Source of the DNA: Strigomonas culicis
Taxonomy: Eukaryota > Euglenozoa > Kinetoplastea > Trypanosomatida > Trypanosomatidae
Direction: 5' to 3'
Length of the DNA stretch: 30,257 nt
Assembly (NCBI GenBank): GCA_000482145.1
Contig: AUXH01000184.1
Location: 1 to 30,257, forward strand
Positions 1-8,602 of the stretch are shown here, piece by piece. The translations under genes were made by a program, and so were the position numbers. The notes beneath the pieces were generated by a model, which made no database searches, had not been told where the DNA came from, and saw only the letters and a list, made by a program, of their open reading frames with translations. How positions within the stretch are numbered: position 1 is the first letter of the stretch; each line of letters begins with the position of its first letter.

Positions 1-34
<34 letters not shown>
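1..34. repeat. (TA)n dinucleotide microsatellite
   Basis: Positions 1-34 are an almost uninterrupted TA repeat that continues as a degenerate AT/GT run to about 41. It is cut by the window edge, so its full length is unknown. It lies in the spacer after the last visible gene and has no coding potential. Confidence 0.95.
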
Positions 35-39
<5 letters not shown>

Positions 40-588
40 GTACAAAGGGGGAAAAATAATAGACGAAATAAAAAAGAAACTCTATTCTTTTTTTTTCCTC
101 AAGAAGGAAAAAATGTGTATAAACTATTCCTATTTCTTTGTTCAGGGCACACACCAAAAGACGCATAGAAATGTGGAAGAATAAAGTAGATGTGGAATTG
201 ATACGCAGAAACGAAGAAGAAGAAAAAAAGAGCAACAACTCTGTTTATTATAATGGCCGAAAGGGCGTACAGATACACAAATATCTACACAAAAAGTTGT
301 TCCATACACGAAAGAGGGTTTTCTATGGCGACGCTGCCATTGTACGAATCCTCTTTTTTTCCTGTTTAAATGCGAAAGTGCAGAAAGAAGGAAAACAAAT
401 AAGAAGAATGCAACAAACAAAGATGCAGATAATATGTGAGTAGTATTCATGATGCAACAACAGTTTTCAAACAAGAAGAACGAGTAGGGACCGCCCAAGA
501 AGACATGTGTATACATGTGACCACGCGCATCTCGCTGCGGCGAAGTGCCACTGACATGCCAAACAGATGCATCCCCTCTCCAATATGG
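35..588. other. AT-rich spacer after the PAM16-like gene; no gene seen
   Basis: This stretch follows the stop codon of the Pam16-like gene in the direction of transcription and should hold its 3'UTR. Plus positions 212-240 are purine-rich, which gives a minus-strand polypyrimidine tract. That tract could serve trans-splicing of the next gene, beyond the left edge of the window. Open frames here on both strands encode Phe/Leu/Cys-rich or Lys/Arg-rich low-complexity peptides typical of translated spacer, and I do not call them genes. Confidence 0.6.
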
Positions 589-1182
589 TCATTCTGGTTT
601 CTGTGTCTCCTGCGGCTCCGTCGGCCGGCCCTCCGCAATTCTCTTGCTCGCCGCTTCGCTGTGGCTGCCCTCCGCGTCCGCCGGCACATCCCAGTTCGCG
701 TCCACGCAGCGGCGGTAGGCTGCACTGAGCTTGCCGGCGAGAAACAGATTATTGGCCTTCATCGCGTCCCCGAACATCCTCTCGAAGTTCTGCGTCGCCA
801 CCTCGCGCTCGTGCGGTGCCGTCAGCGGCAGCACGCCGGTCCCCGCCTGCTCCCCGGCCGCGAGCTGCGCGTAGGCAGGGTTGACCTTCTCCACGCCAAG
901 GACCTGGATCGCCTCGAGCGCCGTCATGGTCGGCTGCGACGGGCTGCTGCCGCCGCCGCTCGCCTGCGCCTCCGTCTGCAGCCGCTCCGACTCCCGCAGG
1001 AAGGCCATCATGAAGGCCTGTCCGACGACCAGCGCCAGCGCGGCGAGCAAGCGCGTGACCTGCGGCGGCAGGAAGTGGCGCACCGCGGTGAGCCGCACGA
1101 GGCCGCGGGCGGTGCTGCCAGCGTTGTGCGCGACGCGCGGCAGCGGCAATCGACTGCGCTGCTTCAAACAGCGCTTCAACAT
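589..1182 (-). CDS. PAM16: Pam16/Tim16-like J-like subunit of the mitochondrial import motor
   Basis: A 197-aa protein. Residues 1-40 are rich in Arg and Leu with almost no acidic residues, like a mitochondrial presequence. Residues 43-66 form a hydrophobic helix (LLAALALVVGQAFMMAF) that matches the membrane-proximal helix of Pam16. Residues 86-165 resemble the degenerate J domain: TALEAIQVLGV for helix I, then QNFERMFGDAMKANNLFLAG and KLSAAYRRCVD for helices II-III. The HPD triad of true J proteins is absent, as expected for Pam16. In other eukaryotes Pam16 pairs with the J protein Pam18 at the TIM23 channel and controls mtHsp70. The protein is longer than the usual 120-150 aa because of the N-terminal extension and about 20-25 extra residues between helices I and II (near 101-127). 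The start is the first ATG after the predicted splice acceptor near 1214. The identification rests on motif resemblance only. Confidence 0.8.
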   Translation of the reverse strand: MLKRCLKQRSRLPLPRVAHNAGSTARGLVRLTAVRHFLPPQVTRLLAALALVVGQAFMMAFLRESERLQTEAQASGGGSSPSQPTMTALEAIQVLGVEKVNPAYAQLAAGEQAGTGVLPLTAPHEREVATQNFERMFGDAMKANNLFLAGKLSAAYRRCVDANWDVPADAEGSHSEAASKRIAEGRPTEPQETQKPE

Positions 1183-1213
1183 TCGTCCGGTTTTCTAGAG
1201 GTGTACGAGGACT

Positions 1214-1250
1214 CTGAGGGAGAGAAAAAGAGAAACATAGGAAGGAGGAG
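1214..1250 (-). promoter_or_regulatory. Predicted spliced-leader acceptor for the PAM16-like gene
   Basis: On the minus strand a C/T-rich run (TTTCTCTTTTTCTCTCCCTC) is followed directly by AG at 1215-1214. This would leave a 5'UTR of about 31 nt with no upstream ATG. A tract followed by the first AG is the usual trypanosomatid trans-splicing arrangement. The exact site is inferred. Confidence 0.65.
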
Positions 1251-1503
1251 TGCGGTTCCAAAAAAAAAAAGAACAGAGAGCATAGAGAATAGTAGTACAG
1301 GAGTGGTGTGCGTTCAGTCCACTTGACGACTGCTAGACAACCAGTTACCCATGGGGAGTAGAAGGTTTTTCTACAGACGTTGTGGAGATAGGGTTAGTAC
1401 TTGATATTAACAAGAGAAAGATGTAATGATCCAACACCAAACAACAAGCAACAGTGAAACAAGAGGAGACAAAACGGAGAAAACAGACATACACGCGGGT
1501 TGT

Positions 1504-1533
1504 TCTCTCTCTCTCTCTATCTATCTCTCTCTC
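1504..1533. repeat. CT/CTAT microsatellite
   Basis: A run of CT dinucleotides interrupted by two CTAT units, in the spacer about 60 bases from the stop codon of the 429-aa mitochondrial-type gene. It is C/T-rich on the plus strand, so it is not the polypyrimidine signal for the minus-strand transcript. Confidence 0.9.
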
Positions 1534-1593
1534 CCTTCTTCACCCACAGACACGCTCTGTGCACGGACGTGAGTGCTAGTCCATTGTATGCCC

Positions 1594-2883
1594 TTACACA
1601 GTGAGCTCCGCAAGGAGGGCCTCCCGCTCCGCCTTCCGGTCGGCCTTCCACTGCCCGAACTCCTCCACCGTCATTTTCATCAGCGGCGCCAGAGCGGACT
1701 TCTTCATCCGCAGCGGGTCGTAGTTGGGACTCGCGAGCGAACGGTGGGCCTCACCGTAGAAGCTGCGCACGCGCTCCACCGGCAGCTCGCTGCGGCGGAA
1801 GAGATCTGTCGAGGCCTTCCGCGCGACCACGACGGCGTCGCGGCAGCGCATGTACCGCTTCTCGGCCCGCACCGTGCGGTGGACAGCGAAGCGGTAGTAC
1901 TCGTGCAGGTACGGCAGTGTGCGGCGCAGCGGCAGCGGGGCCTCGCGCAGGAAGGTCAGCAGGTGCTCTTCCCAGTAGGCCAGCTCGTCCATCGCGTCGA
2001 GCAGCTCGCTGCTGGGGTCGCAGCCCGCGCGCGGGTTGTACAATCGGTCCTCGTGCTCCGTGTACCCCTTCCCCTTCCGCCGCTCCTGATCCGCCGCGTG
2101 CATGCGCTTCGTCCAGACGGGGTTCGCCGTTGTGATGGCGCGCTCCGGCCACGGGTCGTCCGGCAGGACGTGGCAGCGGTGCAGCCCGTGCCGCGTGTCG
2201 CGCCCGCCGTCGCCCTCGTCCTCCAGCGGGTGCAGCGGGATAAGACGGTGGAGGTGCAGATCGGGCGGAAACGGTATATACTTCATTGCATGGTCCGTCG
2301 CGCTCGGTGGCTTGTGGCCGTACTCTTCCTCGTAGGCGCGCTCCTGCGTCTTCTTGTACACAAAGTCGGCGGTCGGCCGCTGGCCCATGTCCCGCAGCTT
2401 GAGGGCGTCGTGCAGCACGTCGCCGAGGATGGCGTCCATCGTCCGCTTGCGGCGGTTGTGCCGCCGGTTACGCGCCGAGGCCACCGGGTCCATCTCTCCC
2501 GCATCATCCCCCGCCGGGGGCCCCTCGGGGTCTGCTGGCTGCTGCCCGCCGTGCTTCATCACCGCCTGCAGCGGGTCCATCTCACCGAAGGCGTCCTCCT
2601 CGGAGTGGCCGAACTTCTTGCTGTCCTGCTTGAACTGCGGGTCGGCGGCGAGCTGCCCCAGTGTGGCGCCGCCGCCGGTCACGGCCTCCACCTCGGCGGC
2701 GCTCGCCCCGCTCATCTTCTGCAGCCACTGCTTATCGGCCGTGTCCAGCGGTGCCGGCGCGCGCCGCGGGCCGCTCGCGTGGAGGAAGCGGGCCCCGGCG
2801 CCGCTGCGCAGGGGAGCAGGTGCGCACGCCCATGCGCAGACGGAGCGCAGCGCACCGTGACGAAGGGTTTGCCAACAACGCAT
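1594..2883 (-). CDS. Probable mitochondrial protein, function unknown (429 aa)
   Basis: I do not recognise a named family. Residues 1-41 are Arg/Ala-rich with no acidic residue and contain RFLHAS, which looks like a mitochondrial targeting sequence with a plausible processing site. The middle (about 60-170) is charged and partly low in complexity, with a basic patch ARNRRHNRRKR. The C-terminal half (about 250-429) is predicted to be helical and rich in Arg, Glu and aromatic residues, for example YLHEYYRFAVHRTVRAEKRY. That charge pattern and a presequence are common among trypanosomatid mitoribosomal and ribosome-assembly proteins, so such a role is possible but only a guess. The start is the first ATG after a predicted splice acceptor near 2924. 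The high GC of the coding region and the contrast with its spacers support a real gene. Confidence 0.85.
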   Translation of the reverse strand: MRCWQTLRHGALRSVCAWACAPAPLRSGAGARFLHASGPRRAPAPLDTADKQWLQKMSGASAAEVEAVTGGGATLGQLAADPQFKQDSKKFGHSEEDAFGEMDPLQAVMKHGGQQPADPEGPPAGDDAGEMDPVASARNRRHNRRKRTMDAILGDVLHDALKLRDMGQRPTADFVYKKTQERAYEEEYGHKPPSATDHAMKYIPFPPDLHLHRLIPLHPLEDEGDGGRDTRHGLHRCHVLPDDPWPERAITTANPVWTKRMHAADQERRKGKGYTEHEDRLYNPRAGCDPSSELLDAMDELAYWEEHLLTFLREAPLPLRRTLPYLHEYYRFAVHRTVRAEKRYMRCRDAVVVARKASTDLFRRSELPVERVRSFYGEAHRSLASPNYDPLRMKKSALAPLMKMTVEEFGQWKADRKAEREALLAELTV

Positions 2884-2923
2884 CCAATAGACAACGGACT
2901 TCTTCTTTTTGTATCCAGATCTT

Positions 2924-2965
2924 CTATTGATAAGGGAAGAATAACAAGACGGTAGAGAAGCAGAA
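2924..2965 (-). promoter_or_regulatory. Predicted spliced-leader acceptor for the 429-aa mitochondrial-type gene
   Basis: The minus strand has a C/T-rich stretch (about 2965-2932) followed by CAATAG, with the AG at 2925-2924. This would give a 5'UTR of about 40 nt. The tract is interrupted by A and G, so the exact acceptor is uncertain. Confidence 0.45.
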
Positions 2966-3172
2966 ATGGCATGAACAGCACCTGGAGCGCAACACTGGAG
3001 AATGTACAGAAAGAAGTGTACAAATAGTACGGTTCATTTGATGGCATCGAAAGAAGAAGTGTAGATGTAAAGCAGGGTGCGATATACAGCAGAAGCGCAC
3101 TTGTTTTCAAACAAACAGGTGCACACTAGTGAAGAGAAGAAAAAAAAAGTGAAGAGCAGTGTAAGCGCCACG

Positions 3173-6100
3173 CTAGTAGCGGACGTTGTCATCCGCGGTG
3201 GCCTTGGCGCGGCGCCACCGCATCTGGTAGGCCTCCATCGCCGCCACCTTGCATTCTTTAACATAGAGCTGACACGCGAGCGCGGCGCGGTACTGACGAG
3301 CAGCGATGTCGTAGGCTTTTTCGTACGCAGAAGGCTGCCCGCTGCGCTGTGCGCCATCCCATTCGCTGCCCGTTGCGGAGGCGACAGAAACGTGAAGCGC
3401 CTTGGTGTAGTGCGGCGAAGGGGTGGTGGTTGCCATGCCGCACAGACGCGCCTTGCCGGGCGTGTGCGGCCGTGGGGGTGGCCCTCCACGGAGCGCGGCG
3501 CGATCGCGCAGGTAGCGAAGATAACGCGCCAGCGCGATAGCGCCGGGCTGCAGCAGGTCCACCTCCTCCGGCGCCGCGCCGTAGCTCAGGAGGAAGGCGC
3601 CGTGCTCGATCCACGGCGGCCCCACCGCGCCGGTGGCGGCAGTCGCCGGAGAGGCGGTCCAGGAGGGTGGGTGCTCCTGCTCCGGACACGAAGGCGACGG
3701 AGGGGCGTCGTGCGCCCCCGCTTCCTCGTCGGTGGGTCCCACCACCACGTGAACGGAGAGCCCCTCTGCCTCCGCCTGCTCGTCCGGCACGGCGCCTTCC
3801 GTCCCGCCCAGCGGCTCCTCCTGCGACGCCTTCGCGGGCACGGCAGGCGCCGCGGTCTCCGGCCGCCGCAGCGCCTGCTGGGCCTGCAAGTAGTGGAAGA
3901 GCGCCATGGGGCCCGTCAAGGGCCGCCGCGGCGGATGCAGCGCCTCCACCACGGCCGTGGGGCCGCCGCGCGGCGCTCCAGTGCATGCATCGGACCCCGC
4001 CACCTGTGCGGCCCCCTCCTCCGCGGCGGGGTCCTCGCCCTCTTGTGGGGACGTCGCGCCATCTGAGAGGGCGGCATTCACCTCTTCCGCCACCTGGTCC
4101 CAGAAGTGGGTGGCCCACGCCTCGATCATGTCGCGGCGCTCGCGCGCCGTGCCGCCTTCGTCGACCGCGCCGTCGGATGGGGGCGCTCGGTACGCCAGCT
4201 GCTCCACCAGTGCGGCCAGCCGCCGCACGTCCGCCTGACGCGCCTGCACCGCGCGCAGCAGCGCCTCAGTCACGGGCGAGGAGCGCGAAGCAGGCTGGTC
4301 GCCGTCTGGCGCGGCTCCCAGCGCAGTGCACCCGCCGCTCGCCGTAGCACCGGGAAACCGCGCCGCGGTGCCGGTCGGTGAGAGGAACTGAAGGAACGAG
4401 CGAATGAGCGCTTCGCAGACCGGATTCACCTCAGCGGTGACCGCGGCCTCATTGCGAAAGAGCCACGCATATACACGCTGCAGCTCCGTGAGGTCCTGCT
4501 GCGGCCGGGAGGGCACCGCGGCCGCCGCGCTCCGTTCCAACAGCGCGGCTATCCGCGCGTTGGGCGGCTCCGCCGTGAAGAGCGCCTCGGCCGCATCACA
4601 CAGCTCTACGGACTGCGCCGGGGTGGGGCCCGCTTCCGTCTGCGCTGCACCCGCTGCCGGCAAGGGCGCGGCCTCCGGCAGGAGCGCCGCAACGGATGTC
4701 ACAGGGGTGCGCTGCACCCGTGCGCGCATCCACGGCGCATGGAAGCCCACATCCTGCGTACTGCAACCTGGAGGGGCCTGCGCCGCCGCATGTGAATGAA
4801 GCGGCGCGGCCAGCCCGTCCGCCGTGGCACGGAGATCCGCCATCTCCCGCCGCAGCTGCGCCACCGCGGTTTCCTGCACGTCGACACGTGACAGGTCCGT
4901 AGCGCTGGCCCCGTCCCTGTCCGTGGTGTCTGCCACGCGGGGCTGCGCACCAGAGAGGCGCGGCAGCGGAGGAAGCGACGCGCGCTGGTGCTGCTCCAGC
5001 TGCAGCTGAAGCAGTGTGGCGCGCAGCTGCGGCGTGGTCACCGGTGGGTCCCCATCCGCGGCACTGTCCGGCTCACGCGGCCGGAACTTGTGCTTCTTCT
5101 CACGCAGGTACACCGCATCCATGTGTGCGGCCCAGTCCGCGGCGCTGTACACCGCCTGCTGCACCAAGGACTCGTGTCCGGCATCGGACGTGGTGCCGCC
5201 GCACACGGTAATGGAGAAGGGCGGCATGTAGCCATCGCTGCGAAACCCTCGCTGTGCCGCGTGGCGCAAGCTCTCCAGCACGTGACGCGCAGGGGACGAA
5301 GCAGAAGCTTCCGTCAGCGATGCCTCCGCCGGCACGACCAACGCGCTGTCCGCGCTGCGTGGAAGCTCTGATTCTCCCGGCAGCTTATTCACCCGGCTGC
5401 GCTCCGTGATGACGTCGCCGCTGAAGACATCGTCCACAGGGATGGCAACGGTGTGGTGTTCTTCCTCCCCCCTCTCCCCCTCCGCCACCGGGCGGCGGCA
5501 GGGCAGCCGGCGCCGCATCTCGCGGAGCAGCTCCTGCTGCCAGCCCGACAGCACACGCACCGCGGCGGCGGGCAGCGTATCGTCCGCCAGCGCGGACGCC
5601 ACCGCCTCGGCGATCACATGGCTCAGCAGAGGTGCAGCCGTGTCGAAGGGGAAAGTAGACGAAGGCGCTTCGTGGGACGTGATGACTCCCTCCGTCTCCT
5701 CACACAATTCCTGGGGCGCAGATACCGGCGCCTCCGCGGCGGCCGCCGGCGCGCCATGGACCTCCACCGCTCCCCTGTGCAGCCGTTCGTCCAGGAAAGC
5801 AAACGGAGACGGCCACCGGTGGCAGTACAGCGCATGCAGGAGAAAGGAAGACTGAATGAAAAAAACAGGAGCAGTGCTGCAGCTGGCTCGCTCCGCTCCG
5901 TCTTCCCCCAGCGGGTCCACGCGCACGCTGTACGGCGTCGGTGGTGCGGCGGCCGCAAATGGCCTCGCGGCGCCCCACGCGGCGGCAAACGACGGGAAGC
6001 GCGACGCGGACGGCGAGAGGGGACCAAAGGCCGCGAAGTCATTCTCACGCAGCACCACGAAAAAGACCTCACGCGGGAAGGCAGCAGACGCCGTGGACGG

Positions 6101-6784
6101 GTCCGCATGCGGCCACACGCGCTCCCGCCACGTGTGCCGGATGGCCGCCGCGGCCGCCTGCAGACAGCTGCCCTGCCCCTCGGCGAGGTACACGGTGCTC
6201 CAGTCCATGTAGTAGCAGCCGCGGCGGTCGTCCGCGCTGCCCCCATCGCGCCCCTCCTCCGCCTTCGCCTCGTGCATCAACTGGGTTTTCTCTCGCTGAT
6301 GTGTGTATGAAGGAGACTTAAAAAAGCATCCGAGCAGATCCTTCCGCACGACGGAGGAGAGGAGGTCGTCCGGTCCGCCCGGCGGCAGCGGAGCGGTTTT
6401 GTGGTTGGGTGCTACAGCAGGTGAAGGGAAGAATACCGATTGGCACGCATTCTGGATGATGTGAAACAGGAACTTGTAATGTTCGCTGATGAAATTGTGA
6501 CCCGCCTCGCGGTCTGTCGGCTGCCGAGCTCCACGGGCGGTGATCTCTGGTTTCTGTTGTCCGTCTGGGGTGGTGACATGCTTCTTTAATGAAGCTGCTT
6601 CTGTGTTCTCTGTGGTGATCTTCTCCCCTCTCGGGGCCCTCGGTGGTGACGTCTGGTCAGTGTCTGACGCTGCCATCGCCTGTCTTTCCAGCCGATGTTG
6701 CTGTTCGATCTCACACGCGAGCTTCGTAGCGTGCTGAGGTGTGAGAAAGAGTAGCAGACCGTCAACGCGCAAGCGGTGCTCCAT
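3173..6784 (-). CDS. Large low-complexity orphan protein (1203 aa), function unknown
   Basis: One uninterrupted 1203-aa frame with the same GC-rich codon use as its neighbours. I see no known domain. The N-terminal third has short ordered-looking patches: HNFISEHYKFLFHIIQNACQ near 95-115, an aromatic section with YYMDWSTVYLAEGQG, and REVFFVVLRENDFAAFG. The rest is rich in Ala, Glu, Pro, Gly and Thr. It contains possible short coiled coils (LRATLLQLQLEQHQ and VAQLRREMADLRATADGL) and a helical basic C-terminus (AYDIAARQYRAALACQLYV followed by MEAYQMRWRRAK). No signal peptide or membrane segment is evident. A structural or cytoskeletal scaffold would fit the composition, but nothing shows this directly. 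The 5'UTR may be about 120 nt and contain a short upstream ORF (6857-6816). The ATG at 6784 is the first in frame, and a downstream start cannot be excluded. Confidence 0.8.
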   Translation of the reverse strand: MEHRLRVDGLLLFLTPQHATKLACEIEQQHRLERQAMAASDTDQTSPPRAPRGEKITTENTEAASLKKHVTTPDGQQKPEITARGARQPTDREAGHNFISEHYKFLFHIIQNACQSVFFPSPAVAPNHKTAPLPPGGPDDLLSSVVRKDLLGCFFKSPSYTHQREKTQLMHEAKAEEGRDGGSADDRRGCYYMDWSTVYLAEGQGSCLQAAAAAIRHTWRERVWPHADPSTASAAFPREVFFVVLRENDFAAFGPLSPSASRFPSFAAAWGAARPFAAAAPPTPYSVRVDPLGEDGAERASCSTAPVFFIQSSFLLHALYCHRWPSPFAFLDERLHRGAVEVHGAPAAAAEAPVSAPQELCEETEGVITSHEAPSSTFPFDTAAPLLSHVIAEAVASALADDTLPAAAVRVLSGWQQELLREMRRRLPCRRPVAEGERGEEEHHTVAIPVDDVFSGDVITERSRVNKLPGESELPRSADSALVVPAEASLTEASASSPARHVLESLRHAAQRGFRSDGYMPPFSITVCGGTTSDAGHESLVQQAVYSAADWAAHMDAVYLREKKHKFRPREPDSAADGDPPVTTPQLRATLLQLQLEQHQRASLPPLPRLSGAQPRVADTTDRDGASATDLSRVDVQETAVAQLRREMADLRATADGLAAPLHSHAAAQAPPGCSTQDVGFHAPWMRARVQRTPVTSVAALLPEAAPLPAAGAAQTEAGPTPAQSVELCDAAEALFTAEPPNARIAALLERSAAAAVPSRPQQDLTELQRVYAWLFRNEAAVTAEVNPVCEALIRSFLQFLSPTGTAARFPGATASGGCTALGAAPDGDQPASRSSPVTEALLRAVQARQADVRRLAALVEQLAYRAPPSDGAVDEGGTARERRDMIEAWATHFWDQVAEEVNAALSDGATSPQEGEDPAAEEGAAQVAGSDACTGAPRGGPTAVVEALHPPRRPLTGPMALFHYLQAQQALRRPETAAPAVPAKASQEEPLGGTEGAVPDEQAEAEGLSVHVVVGPTDEEAGAHDAPPSPSCPEQEHPPSWTASPATAATGAVGPPWIEHGAFLLSYGAAPEEVDLLQPGAIALARYLRYLRDRAALRGGPPPRPHTPGKARLCGMATTTPSPHYTKALHVSVASATGSEWDGAQRSGQPSAYEKAYDIAARQYRAALACQLYVKECKVAAMEAYQMRWRRAKATADDNVRY

Positions 6785-7231
6785 TGTTGTCTCACTGCGT
6801 GTAGTGTGTATACGCTTAATGGGGTTTAGTAATCTCTGTGTGATCTATGTAGTTCATGCAGGTTGGTTGTGTGTATGTCTGTTGGTGTGTAGTGTAATGA
6901 TCTCCTTACGAGGTTTTTTTTTTGAAATCAGGGAAGAAACACAACGGGAAAGGGAAAGTGAAACATACAATGCACAGCAACGATGGTAGCGATGGTACGG
7001 CGGTATAGATTCGTATGATAGATACTGAAGTACGTGAAAACGGTTGTTTCTTTTTTGTTTGTTTTACATTATGATAAAATGTTAGGATGTGTCTCTTCAC
7101 ATGTGAAGATTTTTTTTTTGCTGTGGTTGCTCCTCTTGTCGGCGATTCTGTAAATACAGACAGACGGAGAGAGGGAGAAGGGAGTGGAGGTGACGATAGT
7201 GCCCATGATGCTTCCGGTGATTCGCTGCGGC
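6785..7231. other. Intergenic spacer (about 450 bases) with polypyrimidine signal
   Basis: Plus positions about 6920-6965 are purine-rich, giving a minus-strand tract. The first AG after it is at 6906-6905, a candidate acceptor for the 1203-aa gene. A minus-strand ATG at 6857 opens a 13-codon upstream ORF ending at 6816, which would be in the 5'UTR if that acceptor is used. AGs closer to the gene exist and would exclude it. Nothing else is recognisable. Confidence 0.5.
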
Positions 7232-8602
7232 TCAATACAGCGGGCGCAGCCGTTGCATACGCCAGTGCCACTTCATGTTCGCGCGCGGCATGAGCGGCGT
7301 GCGCACCCACGCGGTCACGGCGCCGTTGCCCATCTGCATGTCGCTGTCCACCTTGTGCAGCATCCAGCGCGAGAGGTGAGGCAGCGGCATCTTCATGAAG
7401 CCCTCGCGCATGAAGGGTGGGATGTGGTCCGTGCCCTTCTCACGGTACTTGAAGTACCCCCACGTGTCCCACGCGTGTCCCTCCACGTAGCTGTCGGGGA
7501 CGCCGAAGTACATGTACTCCCGCACGCTGCCCTGCTGCCGCACCTGCGCCGTGAGATCCGTGTTCATCGTCATGTCGGACAGCAGCACAATTGCCGGCTC
7601 ATACTTCTCGAGCGCGGCCTGGTTCTTGAGCTTGATGATGGGGTTGGGCTTGAAGGCGGCCTGCTTGTGCTGCGGGATGACGAGCAGATAGGGGTTCGTG
7701 TTGGGCTTCTCGTGCGTGTGCAGCACTGGCACGGGCAGCTTCTTGGTCGCGTTCAGCAGCGCGCCGAACTTGCCGGTGCGGGCGCCGAGGAACAGGATGG
7801 GCGCCTTCTTCGCGCGGCTGTCCGTGATGAGGCTGTGGCGCTCGGCGAGGTAGTCCGCGACACTGTCCACGAGCTCGCGCGAGTAGATGATGGACTGTGC
7901 GGTGATCATGCAGTAGTACGCAATGGGGTTGAAGGGCTGGTAGTAGTTCCAGAAGAGACTAAACCACTCCTGGAAGCTAAACTGGGCCTGGCGGTTGACG
8001 TCGCAGCGGTCGAGCGGCAGGCGGGAGATGTCCTCCAGGCGCGAAAAGACACCCTGGCGCCACCAGAGCGGCCTGCGGAGCGCCACGGCCCGCAGCGCCG
8101 CGTCGTAGGTCGGCAGGTAGGTCGGATAGAACATGCGCTCCAGCTCCGGGTAGTCCACCCCGGTCGTCTTCATGAACTCGTTGCCGAGCTGCTCCGCGTA
8201 CAGGATGGCGATGGCCTGCAGGTAGCCGTCCTTTGTGCGCTTGCTCTCCACCTGCAGCCGCTCCCGCAGATTGTCGAAGCGGCTCGGGTCAAACTTGGGG
8301 TTCATGCCGCCCGCCAGCTGCGTGAACTTGCTCTCCGCCGTTTTGCTATGGAACCGATTCACCGGCGGCACCTCGAAGGTGTACCCGTTTAGCGTCGCCA
8401 CCTTCTTGTAGATGTTGCCCTCCTCCTCGCTCTTGTGCTGCACGCCGAGGCGGGTGATGTTGCCAAAGTTGGCCGGGTTCTCGCGCGGGTCGACGGGCTC
8501 CTCCTCAGCCGCGCCTTTGCCCGCGGTCGCTCGGCTGCTACCGGCCGCACTGCCAGCCGCCCCGCGACGGGACGCCGCCGTAGGGGGGGATGGTGAGGAC
8601 AT
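7232..8602 (-). CDS. Conserved-type protein with possible Rossmann/methyltransferase-like core (456 aa)
   Basis: The open frame extends upstream to 8779, but that part is Phe/Leu/Ser-rich spacer containing the polypyrimidine tract. The ATG at 8602, 24 nt after a strong acceptor, is the likely start, giving 456 aa. Residues 1-35 are a Ser/Ala/Gly/Arg-rich disordered leader. Residues 125-260 look helical with aromatic clusters (FQEWFSLFWNYYQPFNPIAY). Residues 269-284 (ILFLGARTGKFGALLN) resemble motif I of class I SAM methyltransferases. A later strand (EPAIVLLSDMTMNTDL, near 335-350) and a GVPDSYVEGHAWDTWGYF element also look like parts of a Rossmann-type enzyme. No catalytic signature such as NPPY or a PC motif is visible. 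The role is unknown; a methyltransferase or an inactive relative is the working hypothesis. Confidence 0.85.
   Translation of the reverse strand: MSSPSPPTAASRRGAAGSAAGSSRATAGKGAAEEEPVDPRENPANFGNITRLGVQHKSEEEGNIYKKVATLNGYTFEVPPVNRFHSKTAESKFTQLAGGMNPKFDPSRFDNLRERLQVESKRTKDGYLQAIAILYAEQLGNEFMKTTGVDYPELERMFYPTYLPTYDAALRAVALRRPLWWRQGVFSRLEDISRLPLDRCDVNRQAQFSFQEWFSLFWNYYQPFNPIAYYCMITAQSIIYSRELVDSVADYLAERHSLITDSRAKKAPILFLGARTGKFGALLNATKKLPVPVLHTHEKPNTNPYLLVIPQHKQAAFKPNPIIKLKNQAALEKYEPAIVLLSDMTMNTDLTAQVRQQGSVREYMYFGVPDSYVEGHAWDTWGYFKYREKGTDHIPPFMREGFMKMPLPHLSRWMLHKVDSDMQMGNGAVTAWVRTPLMPRANMKWHWRMQRLRPLY

Larger units (their letters stand above)
1183..1593. other. Intergenic spacer with 5' signal of the PAM16-like gene
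   Basis: About 410 bases between the Pam16-like start and the stop of the upstream 429-aa gene. The part next to Pam16 contains its polypyrimidine tract. The part next to the 429-aa gene is that gene's 3' region and holds a CT/ATCT microsatellite. No ORF or RNA gene is recognisable. Confidence 0.6.

Noticed and set aside
142..516. 124-codon minus-strand frame, at first considered as a short membrane protein
   Set aside because: It is Phe/Cys/Ser-rich translated spacer, overlaps a polypyrimidine tract, and its composition is unlike the neighbouring genes.
1573..2955. 460-codon plus-strand open frame
   Set aside because: It is the antisense shadow of the 429-aa mitochondrial-type gene and lacks any upstream polypyrimidine signal on its own strand.
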